A stretch of DNA of 64,000 bases from an uncultured Peptostreptococcaceae bacterium (GCA_947283485.1 CAMYOU010000004.1:5558-69557), one strand, 5' to 3'. Shown: positions 1 through 8,464, counted from the first letter of the stretch. The notes: generated from the sequence alone by a model not told the origin. Translations and numbers: made by a program.

Positions 1-329
1 GCATCCGTAAGATGCTTGGGATAGTTCATATAGCCGAAGCCGGGTCCGATGTTCTTGAGAATTCCTTGAGAATAGTAGGGGTCATATTTCAAGATCCCCG
101 CGCCGATCATAACCGTGAGAAAAATCGCCAAGAAACCCACAAGGCCGATCATGCCGATCGGATTGTGGAGATAGTTCTTGATGATCGTCTTTACAGGCGT
201 CGTAATCGCTTCTTCCTCGAGTAGATTCTCGGGTGCCTTGCGATTCTTCGAAGCGCGGAATAGATCAATAAAACGCGTCCAGAAGTTTTTTCCGTAGCGA
301 CGCATCTTCTTTCCGTTGTTTTCGCTCAT
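1..329 (-). CDS. Peptide ABC transporter permease, OppC/DppC-like (partial, C-terminus outside window)
   Basis: This is the N-terminal part of an ABC importer permease; the rest lies beyond the left edge. The ATG at 329 follows an AGGTG-type ribosome site that overlaps the stop region of the upstream permease, with an 8-base gap. The protein begins MSENNGKKMRRYGK, then has a basic cytoplasmic tail of about 55 residues. One hydrophobic segment follows (around GMIGLVGFLAIFLTVMIGAG), as in OppC proteins, whose first helix comes after a cytoplasmic tail. It should pair with the OppB-like permease at 338-1321 and the binding protein at 1498-3633. The assignment rests mainly on gene order, because the conserved transmembrane loop is not in view. 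Confidence 0.75.
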   Translation of the reverse strand, partial: MSENNGKKMRRYGKNFWTRFIDLFRASKNRKAPENLLEEEAITTPVKTIIKNYLHNPIGMIGLVGFLAIFLTVMIGAGILKYDPYYSQGILKNIGPGFGYMNYPKHLTD

Positions 330-337
330 GATTTCAC

Positions 338-1321
338 CTACTCCAGTCGTATTCTCGGATCGACCAGCGCATAGCCGAGATCCGCTAAGAGATTGCCGAG
401 GACATTCAAGAGTGCATATAACATATTGAGTGCCATGACGACATTGTAATCCTGTTGCATGACGCTCTCGATAAAGACTTTGCCGATTCCGTTATAGGCA
501 AAAATCGTCTCCGTGATGGCGGCACCGCTGAACATGCCGACGATCGCCCACGCAAGAACCGTGACGACCGGAATCATCGCATTGCGAAACGCATGCGTAT
601 AGATGACGACTTTTTCCGAGAGACCTTTGGAACGTGCCGTACGAATATAGTCCTGAGAAAGGGCGTCGATCATCGCATTGCGCACATAACGGCTCGTCGC
701 CGCAAGCGCACCGACGGTGATCGTCGTTGCCGGCAGGATGAGATGCTGGATCCAACGAAGGAAAATCTGACCTTTCGTGAGTCCCACCGTAATCGGCATC
801 ATGCCCGCGGGGAGCCAACCGAGATGGAAGGCGAAGAAGAAAATGAGCATAAGACCGATGAAGAACGTCGGCAAGGAAATGCCGATGAGAGAAAAGATCT
901 GCCAAAAACGATCGTACAATCCGCCGCGTTTGACCGCAGATTTGATACCGATGATGACGGAAAGAATAAAAGCGATGATGGTCGATCCGAGATTGAGATA
1001 AAAAGTATTGCGTAGCGGTTCTGCGAGAACCTGTTGAACCGGTTTGAAGTGAATCGAACTCTCTCCGAGTTCACCTTTGGCAACGCGACCGAGCCAGCGC
1101 ACATATTGCACCGGAACGGGTTTGTCGTATCCGAGGTTCTTCTTGATTTGATTGTACATCGCTTGTTTTTGCGCCGGTGAGCGGAACGCGGATGGGTTCT
1201 GGGGGAGCATCGCCAGCACCGGATCTCCGGGCATCGCCTTCAAAAGGCCGAAGAGCACCATCGAGATGATGAGGACGACCGGGATGAGGTGCAGGATGCG
1301 CTTCAGAATGTACTTGAGCAT
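338..1321 (-). CDS. Peptide ABC transporter permease, OppB/DppB-like
   Basis: Integral membrane permease of a di/oligopeptide importer, 327 residues, normal length for OppB. It starts MLKYILKRILHLIPVV, the usual first helix of this family, followed by the MPGDP motif typical of OppB. The EAA-type loop (SKGLSEKVVIYTHAFRNAM, around residues 230-250) is the surface that contacts the ATPases. About six membrane segments are visible and the C-terminus ends in the family-typical VDPRIRLE. It lies between the binding-protein gene upstream, from which two hairpins separate it, and the OppC-like gene downstream. Peptide import is a confident call; substrate length is not readable. Confidence 0.9.
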   Translation of the reverse strand: MLKYILKRILHLIPVVLIISMVLFGLLKAMPGDPVLAMLPQNPSAFRSPAQKQAMYNQIKKNLGYDKPVPVQYVRWLGRVAKGELGESSIHFKPVQQVLAEPLRNTFYLNLGSTIIAFILSVIIGIKSAVKRGGLYDRFWQIFSLIGISLPTFFIGLMLIFFFAFHLGWLPAGMMPITVGLTKGQIFLRWIQHLILPATTITVGALAATSRYVRNAMIDALSQDYIRTARSKGLSEKVVIYTHAFRNAMIPVVTVLAWAIVGMFSGAAITETIFAYNGIGKVFIESVMQQDYNVVMALNMLYALLNVLGNLLADLGYALVDPRIRLE

Positions 1322-1418
1322 GTGAAACTTCCTTTCTCATTTATTCTTCGGGGGTTTACCCGAGTGCTGCTTCCGAACTTTCGCAACAAAGAGGAAACTC
1401 GGCTCCTCTTTTTGCGAA

Positions 1419-1443
1419 AGCACGGAAAAATATTTTCCGTGCT
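1419..1443. other. Perfect 11-bp intercistronic hairpin
   Basis: AGCACGGAAAA (1419-1429) and TTTTCCGTGCT (1433-1443) form a perfect inverted repeat with a 3-base loop. No T-run follows on the minus strand. It is therefore more likely an mRNA-stabilising or processing hairpin than a terminator. It sits just downstream of the real terminator-like hairpin at 1448-1491. Confidence 0.6.
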
Positions 1444-1447
1444 TCAT

Positions 1448-1491
1448 AAAAAAAGGGAAGTAGGAGTGAAGCGAACGCCTCACTCCTTCCT
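1448..1491 (-). terminator. Rho-independent terminator/attenuator after the binding-protein gene
   Basis: On the minus strand a GC-rich stem (AAGGAGTGAGGCG pairing with CGCTTCACTCCTACTT) is followed by CCC and seven T residues (1448-1454). It begins only a few bases after the stop codon at 1498. The permease genes follow without an obvious promoter of their own. It probably stops most transcripts and so keeps binding protein above permease. Confidence 0.75.
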
Positions 1492-1497
1492 TCAGAG

Positions 1498-3633
1498 CTA
1501 TTTTGCAATCGTGAGGTTGACGATATCTTGCGACCAATCCCAGAACGGAGTCGTTTGTAGACCTTGTACGCGATTGGTGTGGATGTCGAAGTACTCATTG
1601 GAGTAGATCGGAATCTCCGGTAGATAATCGTTGAACCACATTTGGAAATCAAACCATTTGTCGGCAAACTCTTCCGGTTTGTCCGCAGGCGTCTTTCTCA
1701 TCGCCATGATGATTTCGTCTGCCTTCGGATCGTTGACGCGGTCGAGGTTGTTGTTGCCGATTTGGCTCGAATGGAATTCCGTATACGGGTCGATAACGGG
1801 CGTGAAGCTCGTTGCGAGCGAGAATGCGACATAGTCGGGTTTCTCAACGTTCGGATTGTAGAGTTTCTCGAGCAGGGTGTTGAAGTCGACGTCGACGACA
1901 TTGTATTGGATGCCGGCGAGTTTGCCGTTCTTCGTAAGCTCGGATGCGATGACTTCACCGACATTCTTTGCTGCTGCTGCGTGGTTGATGAGCAGTTTCT
2001 CACCCTTTTCGTTGTATCTCCAATAATCGAAACCTTCGGAATTGGATTCAACCATTTGTTGAGCTTTGGCAGCATCCCACGGAGTCGAGCCGTCTTTTTC
2101 AAACTTATAGGGCGTTTGATTGAGGAGTTCATTTGCATGGTCGACATTGAGGGTGTAAGCGGTAAGTTTCTCATCGAGTTGATCCGCTTTTTCCTGTGCC
2201 GTCCATTGTGCAAGTCCGTAGTAGCCGTTGAGAACCGCACCGTATCCGCCGAGGATGTTCTGGATGAAGATGTTTCTGTCCATGAGGCAAGCAATCGCTT
2301 GACGAACTTCCTTATACTTGACGGGGCCGAGATCCGTGAGGAAACGGATCATGCCGAAGCCGTTACGTTTGTAGCTTACAGCAGTGACTTTGTCGCTATT
2401 CTGTTTTGCTTTTTCAATCTTCGAGCCTTCGATCACGCCCCAAGCGATATCGACATCACCCGAGATTGCAAGGTCTACGTCGAGCTCTTGGTTGACTTCG
2501 CGTTGAACGATGTTCTTAATGGTTGCTTTTCTACCTGCATAGTCGCCGAGGTAATCCGGGTTGAGCTCGAGGGTTGCCGTTTGGTTCTCAAAGCTTACAA
2601 GATTGTAAGGACCTGCGGTGACATCGGGTTTGAAGCGGTAGTTGTTGACAACGTCAAGTGCCGCATTCGTAACGACGACGTTGAGGACATCGAGATTCTC
2701 GAGATTGTCAAGGTCAGCTTGGAAGCCGGCTTTGAGTGCATCGTATTTCTCGTTGGTCTTCTTGACTTCGGCATCGTATTCGCTGCCATAGTCTTCTTTT
2801 TCAGCTTCCATTTGATCAAGTTCCGCCTTGCGGTCTTCTTCGACTTTGGTAAGCTCGTCTTCAAGACCTTTCTTGAGGGCTGCTTTGTCGGCATCACTTA
2901 CTTCATAGCCTTCTTTGACCATGAGGGACGATCCGTCAGCGCCTACTGCAAGGTTCGGTGCCCATCTGTGCATCGGAGCCGGATTGGTTGCGACGAAGGA
3001 TTGTTCGAAGAAGTACGGAAGCTTCTCCGCATCGATCGTAAGCTCGAACGTGTGCTCATCTACGACTTTGACGCCGGGGAAGCTTGTGCTTTCACCGTTT
3101 CTGTAAGCGTCATAGCCTTTGAGATCTTGTCCCGGAGTGTCCTTGTATCCGAGGCGGACAAATTCTTTTCTATTCTGGAATAGGTACCGTCCGACATAGT
3201 CCCATGCGGTGATGGGCTCGCCGTCGTTCCACTTGAGATCCGGATTGAGGAAGAATCTGTAGGTCTTGGAGCCGTCTTCATTCTCGGTGATTTCGGGTTC
3301 TTTGGCATTGGTGACCTTGCTGAGTTGGAATTGACCTGCTTCATCGGTGGAATACGTCGTGTAGCCGCCATCAGAATAGAAGCCGATCAGTCTCTTGATC
3401 TGAACGTCATACGCCGAGTTCGTGAACCCGTCGATGAAGTCGCCGTTCATCTTCGCGGGAGATGCTACAACGAGGGTATCCGCATCTTGAGATGCAGCCG
3501 GTTGTACGCTCTCGGAAGATTCGCCGGTTGCCGTTTCACCGGACTGAGCCGGTGCCGGACTCTGCCCGCAAGCTGCCACGATGACCATGAGGGCCACGAG
3601 CAGGAGGGCAAGAAGTTTCTTTGATTTGAACAC
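1498..3633 (-). CDS. Peptide-binding lipoprotein of ABC importer (SBP_bac_5 family) with coiled-coil insertion
   Basis: Extracytoplasmic binding protein of the adjacent peptide importer, 711 residues, longer than the usual 520-600. A lipoprotein signal ends VIVAAC with Cys22 as the lipidated residue, then comes a Ser/Thr/Glu-rich linker. The fold follows with motifs common to OppA/DppA proteins (LKWNDGEPITAWDYV near residue 134 and NPDYLG). Residues about 246-313 form a highly charged Lys/Glu/Asp stretch with heptad-like spacing (for example KKGLEDELTKVEEDRKAEL), which is not part of the family core and looks like a coiled-coil insertion. A consensus promoter and an AGGAGGT site lie directly upstream, and a terminator follows the stop codon. 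Ligand class beyond peptides is unknown. Confidence 0.9.
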   Translation of the reverse strand: MFKSKKLLALLLVALMVIVAACGQSPAPAQSGETATGESSESVQPAASQDADTLVVASPAKMNGDFIDGFTNSAYDVQIKRLIGFYSDGGYTTYSTDEAGQFQLSKVTNAKEPEITENEDGSKTYRFFLNPDLKWNDGEPITAWDYVGRYLFQNRKEFVRLGYKDTPGQDLKGYDAYRNGESTSFPGVKVVDEHTFELTIDAEKLPYFFEQSFVATNPAPMHRWAPNLAVGADGSSLMVKEGYEVSDADKAALKKGLEDELTKVEEDRKAELDQMEAEKEDYGSEYDAEVKKTNEKYDALKAGFQADLDNLENLDVLNVVVTNAALDVVNNYRFKPDVTAGPYNLVSFENQTATLELNPDYLGDYAGRKATIKNIVQREVNQELDVDLAISGDVDIAWGVIEGSKIEKAKQNSDKVTAVSYKRNGFGMIRFLTDLGPVKYKEVRQAIACLMDRNIFIQNILGGYGAVLNGYYGLAQWTAQEKADQLDEKLTAYTLNVDHANELLNQTPYKFEKDGSTPWDAAKAQQMVESNSEGFDYWRYNEKGEKLLINHAAAAKNVGEVIASELTKNGKLAGIQYNVVDVDFNTLLEKLYNPNVEKPDYVAFSLATSFTPVIDPYTEFHSSQIGNNNLDRVNDPKADEIIMAMRKTPADKPEEFADKWFDFQMWFNDYLPEIPIYSNEYFDIHTNRVQGLQTTPFWDWSQDIVNLTIAK

Positions 3634-3652
3634 GTTTCTACCTCCTTTTTTT

Positions 3653-3704
3653 ATAGGCTACGCCTATTTGCACTAAGTATATCGGCTTGTCGAAGAGATG
3701 TCAA
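3653..3704 (-). promoter_or_regulatory. Strong promoter of the peptide importer, with palindrome at +1
   Basis: TTGACA (3699-3704) is separated by 17 bases from TATACT (3676-3681), a near-perfect sigma-A promoter on the minus strand. At the predicted transcription start lies the perfect palindrome ATAGGC-TAC-GCCTAT (3653-3667). It could be an operator or a 5-prime mRNA hairpin. Confidence 0.85.
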
Positions 3705-3743
3705 CATATGAAAATGTTCTGTTAAATATGCATGCAATCGATC

Positions 3744-4847
3744 TCATGGCATAAGATCTACATTCACAAGATCAGCCAAATCTTGACCCCTCTTAGTCAA
3801 ATGAATCACATTTCCATGTCGCTCGAGTAAGTTTTTTTGAATATTTTTCTGTATAATTTTTTCAAATTGACTTCGCATTTCAGGATAAATCCGAAAGATT
3901 TCTTCCGTATCGACGCCGTCAAGGAGTCTTAATCCGAGGATGAAAGCCTCCGAAACCGCGTCACCACGCGAAAGTTCTTCGACTTCCACAAAATTCTCTT
4001 GCCGCGTCCCCTTGAGATACTGTGCGAGCGAGCGCGTCGTCGTGTACCGTATACTTTTCCAAAAGCTTGCCGATCCTATACCGAATCCGAGATACGGTTC
4101 GCGCGTCCAATAGCTCGTGTTGTGCGCCGCCTCGTAGCCTGGGCGGGCAAAACTCGAGATCTCATAGTGGTGATAGCCTGCATCTTTCAAAAAATCGCGC
4201 ACGCGGTGAAAGGCTTCGCGCTCCGCATCCTCGTCGGGGAGCGTGAGTTTTCCCTTTTTTTCCAAATAGGAAAAATACGTGCCTTCCTCGAGAATAAGCG
4301 AATAGGCGGAGATATGCGGGACTTCGAGACGCACAAGGATTTCCGCATCGCACACGGCATCGTCGATTGTCTCGCCGGGGAGCGCGAGCATCATGTCGAT
4401 GCTGAAGTTCTCGAAGCCGGCTTCGCGCACGATCGCGACGACTTCTTCGATATTGCCGCCGCGTCTTCCGATTCGCTCGAGAAGATGCGCATGATTCGTC
4501 TGCATGCCGACGGAGAGACGGTTCACGCCCATCGTCCGCCATGTGCGTGCGCGTTCGAGCGTCACGTCCTCCATATTGACTTCCATCGTGATTTCCCCGT
4601 CGATCGGACCGTAGCGTGCAATCGTCTTCCTTATTATAAGGAAGAGATCGGAATCAGATAAAAAGCTCGGCGTCCCTCCGCCAAGGTAGAGCGTATGAAA
4701 AGACGCATGTGGCGTCTCTTCGTCGAGTTCTCGTAAGAGCCTCTCGACATAAGCTTTCACATGCGTCTCGCCGTGTGCAATCGTTGTAAAATCGCAGTAC
4801 CGGCATTTGCTCCGGCAAAAGGGCAAATGGATGTAGATCCCCGCCAT
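3744..4847 (-). CDS. hemW: HemW-type radical SAM heme chaperone
   Basis: Radical SAM protein, 367 residues, of the HemN/HemW family. The cluster motif CRSKCRYCDF (Cys11, Cys15, Cys18) lies at the N-terminus. The residue after the third Cys is Asp, not the extra Cys of oxygen-independent coproporphyrinogen oxidase HemN, so HemW, the heme-delivery protein, is the better name. Further support comes from LYLGGGTPSFL (the GGGTP SAM-binding motif) and the location directly after lepA, as in many Firmicutes. Its ATG overlaps the lepA stop by one base (TAATG), implying translational coupling. The usual next neighbour hrcA is absent; the peptide importer follows instead. Confidence 0.9.
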   Translation of the reverse strand: MAGIYIHLPFCRSKCRYCDFTTIAHGETHVKAYVERLLRELDEETPHASFHTLYLGGGTPSFLSDSDLFLIIRKTIARYGPIDGEITMEVNMEDVTLERARTWRTMGVNRLSVGMQTNHAHLLERIGRRGGNIEEVVAIVREAGFENFSIDMMLALPGETIDDAVCDAEILVRLEVPHISAYSLILEEGTYFSYLEKKGKLTLPDEDAEREAFHRVRDFLKDAGYHHYEISSFARPGYEAAHNTSYWTREPYLGFGIGSASFWKSIRYTTTRSLAQYLKGTRQENFVEVEELSRGDAVSEAFILGLRLLDGVDTEEIFRIYPEMRSQFEKIIQKNIQKNLLERHGNVIHLTKRGQDLADLVNVDLMP

Positions 4848-6652
4848 TACTTCTCCTCGTCATATTTGAGCACGGAGAGAAATGCCTCTTGCGGAATCTC
4901 GACGTTGCCGACTTGTTGCATTCGTTTCTTGCCTTCTTTCTGTTTCTCGAGAAGTTTTTTCTTCCGGCTGATGTCGCCGCCGTAGCATTTGGCAAGGACG
5001 TCTTTCCTGAGGGCGCGTACGTTCTCGCGCGCAATGATTTTGCCGCCGATCGCCGCTTGGATCGGGATCGCAAATTGATGGCGCGGGATCGCGTCGCGCA
5101 AACGTTCGCAGATGAGTCTGCCTTTCTCGACCGCTTTGGAAGCGTGGACAATCATGGCAAAAGCGTCGACGACGTCACCGTTGATGAGGATGTCGAGTTT
5201 GACGAGATCGCTCTCTTCATAGCCGAATACTTCGTAGTCGAGCGAAGCATAGCCGCGGGTCTTGCTCTTCAAGGCATCGAAAAAGTCGTAGATGACTTCG
5301 TTTAACGGGAGTGTGTAGTGGATGACGACACGGGTTTCCTCGAGGTATTCCATATTACGGAAGATGCCGCGTTTGTTCTGACAGAGTTCCATGATCGCGC
5401 CGACGTATTCGGTCGGTGTCATGATGTCCGCGTGTACCATCGGCTCCTCGATTTTCTCGATCATCGTGGGATCCGGGAGACTCCCCGGGTTTTGAATTTC
5501 CGTCGTGACACCGTCTTTCGTCGTGACGCGATAGATGACGGACGGGACGGTCGTGATGAGTTCGAGATTAAATTCGCGTGCCAGTCGCTCTTGGATGACG
5601 TCCATGTGGAGAAGTCCGAGGAAACCGCAACGGTAGCCGTAACCCAGCGCGTCGGAGGTCTCCGCTTCGAATGAGAGTGCCGCATCGTTTACCTGGAGTT
5701 TCTCGAGTGCTTCGCGGACGACGGCGTAGGAGACGCCTTCCGCGGGATAGATGCCGCAAAAGACCATCGGGAGCGCCTCTTTGTATCCGGGGAGCGGCTC
5801 GGCGGTGGGATTCTCCGCATCGGTGATGGTGTCGCCCACGCGAGCCTCGCCGACCTCTTTGATGCTTGCGACGACATAGCCGACTTCACCCGCATAGAGT
5901 GCGTCCAAAGTCTTGTGTCCGCCGGAGGAAACGCCGACTTCCGTCACGTCAAAGGTTCTGCCGGTGGACATCATGCGAATGGTCATGCCGGGCGCGAGTT
6001 TGCCGTCCATAACGCGGATGAAACTGACGACGCCCTTGTAGCTATCATAGTAAGAGTCGAAAATGAGTGCCTTGAGCGGTGCTTCGGGATCGCCCGTCGG
6101 TGCGGGAACGTTCTTTACGATGTCCTCGAGTACGTCGTCGATGCCGATGCCCTCTTTGGCGCTGATGAGCGGAATCCCGTCGGTGTCGAGACCGATCACG
6201 TCTTCGATCTCCTCTTTGACTTCGTCTGCGCGTTGTCCGGGAAGATCGATCTTGTTGATGACAGGGAGAATCTCGAGATCCTGATCGAGTGCCAGATAGA
6301 CATTGGCAAGGGTCTGCGCCTCGACGCCCTGCGTCGCGTCCACGACGAGGATCGCACCCTCACATGCCGCGAGCGAACGCGAGACTTCGTAGTTGAAATC
6401 CACGTGTCCCGGGGTGTCGATGAGATTTAAGACATAGTCCTCTCCGTCGCGGGCTTGGTAGTGAAGGCGCACGGCTTTGAGTTTGATTGTAATGCCACGC
6501 TCGCGTTCGAGATCCATCGAGTCCAAGACTTGCGCAGTCATCTCGCGTTTCGAAAGCATGCCCGTCTTCTCAATGAGTCTGTCCGCAAGTGTCGATTTGC
6601 CGTGATCGATATGCGCGATGATGGAAAAATTACGTATTTTCTTCTGATCCAT
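4847..6652 (-). CDS. lepA: Elongation factor 4 (LepA), ribosome back-translocating GTPase
   Basis: Cytoplasmic translational GTPase acting on stalled or mispositioned ribosomes. The G-domain motifs are AHIDHGKST (P-loop), DTPGHVDF and NKIDLP, and the LepA-specific C-terminal domain is present (for example ENVRALRKDVLAKCYGGD near the end). The ATG at 6652 is chosen because AAGGAA lies 6 bases before it; an in-frame ATG at 6667 has no ribosome site. That gives 601 residues, the usual LepA length. A terminator lies between lepB and lepA, so lepA is fed by read-through or by a promoter I could not identify. It couples to hemW through a one-base overlap. Confidence 0.97.
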   Translation of the reverse strand: MDQKKIRNFSIIAHIDHGKSTLADRLIEKTGMLSKREMTAQVLDSMDLERERGITIKLKAVRLHYQARDGEDYVLNLIDTPGHVDFNYEVSRSLAACEGAILVVDATQGVEAQTLANVYLALDQDLEILPVINKIDLPGQRADEVKEEIEDVIGLDTDGIPLISAKEGIGIDDVLEDIVKNVPAPTGDPEAPLKALIFDSYYDSYKGVVSFIRVMDGKLAPGMTIRMMSTGRTFDVTEVGVSSGGHKTLDALYAGEVGYVVASIKEVGEARVGDTITDAENPTAEPLPGYKEALPMVFCGIYPAEGVSYAVVREALEKLQVNDAALSFEAETSDALGYGYRCGFLGLLHMDVIQERLAREFNLELITTVPSVIYRVTTKDGVTTEIQNPGSLPDPTMIEKIEEPMVHADIMTPTEYVGAIMELCQNKRGIFRNMEYLEETRVVIHYTLPLNEVIYDFFDALKSKTRGYASLDYEVFGYEESDLVKLDILINGDVVDAFAMIVHASKAVEKGRLICERLRDAIPRHQFAIPIQAAIGGKIIARENVRALRKDVLAKCYGGDISRKKKLLEKQKEGKKRMQQVGNVEIPQEAFLSVLKYDEEK

Positions 6653-6672
6653 AGAATTTCCTTTCATTCTTC

Positions 6673-6703
6673 AAAAAAGGACTTCGCCTTTTGCGAAATC
6701 CTT
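6673..6703 (-). terminator. Terminator between lepB and lepA
   Basis: On the minus strand AAGGATTTCGC and GCGAAGTCCTT form a stem with a short loop, followed by TTTTTT. The stem overlaps the lepB stop codon. Confidence 0.75.
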
Positions 6704-7361
6704 ATTTTCCTCTCGGTACGAGCGCGAATTTGCTAAACGGAAATGCCCTGAGGACGATGACGCCGCGGATGTGATCGCGCGTGAGCGGTCCGAAAAAGCG
6801 ACTGTCGTAGCTGCCTCCGGGATTGCGATTGTCTCCCATGACAAAATAATGGTCTTCCTCGAGCGTGACTTTCCCCGTCATGGGACCTTCCTGTGTCGGG
6901 ACATCCGCCTTGTACGGCTCGTCGATCGGCTCGTCGTTCACATAAACCATGCCGCCTTTCACTTCAACAGTATCTCCCGGCACGCCGATGATGCGTTTGA
7001 CAAAATACCCGCGATCCTCGTGCATCGCGCCTTCCGGCGGTCGAAAATAAACGACATCTCCGCGACGATACTTGTGCCCCGCAAGAAAATCCTGCTCGGC
7101 AATGAGATAATCGAGATGCTCAAACGTCGGCGTCATACTTCTGCCGTCGACCAAAATCGTCGTAAAAAAGAATGTCTTCACGACATATACAAAGGCTATG
7201 ACAATCAGTAGATCTCTAAGAAAAGACATAATCGATCTCATACGAGACGGTGCTTTTTCTTCCGTCTCTTCCATTTCTTCCATTTCTCCCGTTGTTTCCG
7301 ATACGCGGTCGGTTTCGTTTGCTGCGGTTTCTTCGGTTTCTTCCATGAATTCTTCGTTCAA
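6702..7361 (-). CDS. lepB: Type I signal peptidase
   Basis: Membrane serine/lysine protease that removes Sec signal peptides. An acidic cytoplasmic N-terminus rich in Glu/Thr (about 40 residues) precedes one membrane anchor (SFLRDLLIVIAFVYVVKTFFF). The catalytic Ser lies in GRSMTPT, the general-base Lys in FVKRIIGVPGD, and the box E motif is VMGDNRNPGGSYDSR. TTG at 7361 is preferred as start because GGGAG lies 9 bases before it and the extended -10 at 7395-7403 falls between this codon and the next upstream ATG (7427). That makes 219 residues. It forms a tandem pair with the second signal peptidase at 7445-7960, and both have complete catalytic residues. Confidence 0.93.
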   Translation of the reverse strand: MNEEFMEETEETAANETDRVSETTGEMEEMEETEEKAPSRMRSIMSFLRDLLIVIAFVYVVKTFFFTTILVDGRSMTPTFEHLDYLIAEQDFLAGHKYRRGDVVYFRPPEGAMHEDRGYFVKRIIGVPGDTVEVKGGMVYVNDEPIDEPYKADVPTQEGPMTGKVTLEEDHYFVMGDNRNPGGSYDSRFFGPLTRDHIRGVIVLRAFPFSKFALVPRGK

Positions 7362-7394
7362 GGAGTATCGCTCCCTTCTTTTTCTTGAGTGTTT

Positions 7395-7403
7395 ATTATA
7401 CCA
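7395..7403 (-). promoter_or_regulatory. Extended -10 promoter of lepB
   Basis: TGGTATAAT on the minus strand is a perfect extended -10 element. The -35 region is weak. The predicted start lies about 26 bases before the TTG codon of lepB, which decides that start. Confidence 0.7.
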
Positions 7404-7444
7404 CAAGCGGTAAAAAAGCGGTGACATTCCCGTGAACTTCGCCT

Positions 7445-7960
7445 TTATTTCATTTCCCCCGCACCCATTCTCGAAAGCGGATAGAAGCGAAAGAAGACGA
7501 CACCCTCGATTTCCGAGCGACGCACGGGTCCGAAGACGCGCGAGTCCTCGCTCTCGAGATGCGCGTGATTGTCGCCGAGGACAAAATATTCATCCGCACC
7601 GAGTTCCCAATGATCATGGTCGTTGTACGTCTCGAGATCCGCACTTCCCTCCTCGCGCATGCCGTTGAGATAGAGTCCGCCGTCCTTGATTTCCACGGTC
7701 ATGCCGGGTGTTGCGACGACGCGTTTCACAAACTCGGCATCGGGATAGGCGGACGTGCGCACGAGGACGATGCGCCCTTTGAGGTCTTCGGGGAGATTTC
7801 TCCCTCGCGTCGCAAGGAGTCTATCCCCCGCGCGGAGTGTCGGCTGCATGCTCGCGCCCGCGACCACGACCGTCCGAAAAAAGAGCGTCCGCATAAAAAG
7901 AACGAGGATCATCGCGAAGAGGACCGCGACAAAAGTGGTGAGTGCTCGATTATTCTTCAT
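7445..7960 (-). CDS. Second type I signal peptidase
   Basis: Paralogue of the neighbouring signal peptidase, 171 residues from the ATG at 7960, which has GAAAGGA 5 bases upstream; longer in-frame starts lack such a site. A short cytoplasmic N-terminus is followed by one membrane anchor (ALTTFVAVLFAMILVLFMRTLFF). The catalytic Ser is in GASMQPTL, the Lys in FVKRVVATPGM, and the last box is VLGDNHAHLESEDSR. It lacks the acidic cytoplasmic tail of its neighbour and diverges clearly in sequence, so the pair may differ in substrate set. It is transcribed away from rpsT, with a promoter-containing gap between them. Confidence 0.93.
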   Translation of the reverse strand: MKNNRALTTFVAVLFAMILVLFMRTLFFRTVVVAGASMQPTLRAGDRLLATRGRNLPEDLKGRIVLVRTSAYPDAEFVKRVVATPGMTVEIKDGGLYLNGMREEGSADLETYNDHDHWELGADEYFVLGDNHAHLESEDSRVFGPVRRSEIEGVVFFRFYPLSRMGAGEMK

Positions 7961-8074
7961 AAAAATCCTTTCTCTATATCTGATGGGGAGACTTTTTACC
8001 ATGCGAATGCCTTCCCCGCATTCCATTCAAAACGGAATTTCCTCCGAGATTCTTCACAATCCATCGGTTTTTCC

Positions 8075-8103
8075 TTGCAAAAGTCACCGTCCCGTGATAG
8101 AAT
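8075..8103 (+). promoter_or_regulatory. rpsT promoter
   Basis: TTGCAA (8075-8080), 17-base spacer, TAGAAT (8098-8103). The predicted start lies about 27 bases upstream of the rpsT ATG. Confidence 0.75.
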
Positions 8104-8136
8104 ACCATGCGTTAATAAATGTTTGGAGGTGAGCAT

Positions 8137-8409
8137 ATGGCAAATATCAGATCCGCTATGAAGCGAATCAAGACGACTGAAAAGCGCACGCTTCGCAACA
8201 AGTCCAGAAAGACGGAGTTGAAGACGCTTTCGCGCAAGTTTGAAACGTTCCTCGCGGCTGGGGACACGGAAAACGCAAGCGCAGTTCTTCGCGAACTCGA
8301 CAAGAAGCTCAAACGCGCAAGCTGCAAGAACGTCATTCACAAGAATGCCGCTTCCCGCAAACTTTCGAGCCTATCGAAGAAGCTTCACGTTGCGATGAAG
8401 GAAAACTAA
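8137..8409 (+). CDS. rpsT: 30S ribosomal protein S20
   Basis: Small-subunit ribosomal protein that binds 16S rRNA, 90 residues, highly basic. It starts MANIRSAMKRIKTTEKR, the near-invariant S20 beginning. The ATG at 8137 has GGAGGTGAG just upstream, so the in-frame ATG at 8119 is not used. It has its own promoter and terminator and is convergent with holA, as commonly seen in Firmicutes. Confidence 0.97.
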   Translation: MANIRSAMKRIKTTEKRTLRNKSRKTELKTLSRKFETFLAAGDTENASAVLRELDKKLKRASCKNVIHKNAASRKLSSLSKKLHVAMKEN

Positions 8410-8424
8410 ACCGTCCAAGATCGA

Positions 8425-8457
8425 AGAGACCCTTACGTCCGGAGGGCTCTTTTTTTA
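8425..8457 (+). terminator. rpsT terminator
   Basis: AGAGACCCT and AGGGCTCT form a stem with one bulged base, followed by a run of seven or more T residues. It sits in the short convergent gap between rpsT and holA. Confidence 0.85.
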
Positions 8458-8464
8458 TGCCTTT

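Noticed and set aside
1642..3183. 513-codon open frame opposite the peptide-binding protein
   Set aside because: Antisense shadow of a clearly conserved gene; no start signals and no recognisable motif.
7362..7427. Upstream ATG start for lepB
   Set aside because: It lies upstream of the extended -10 and has no ribosome site; TTG at 7361 has both a suitable site and promoter position.
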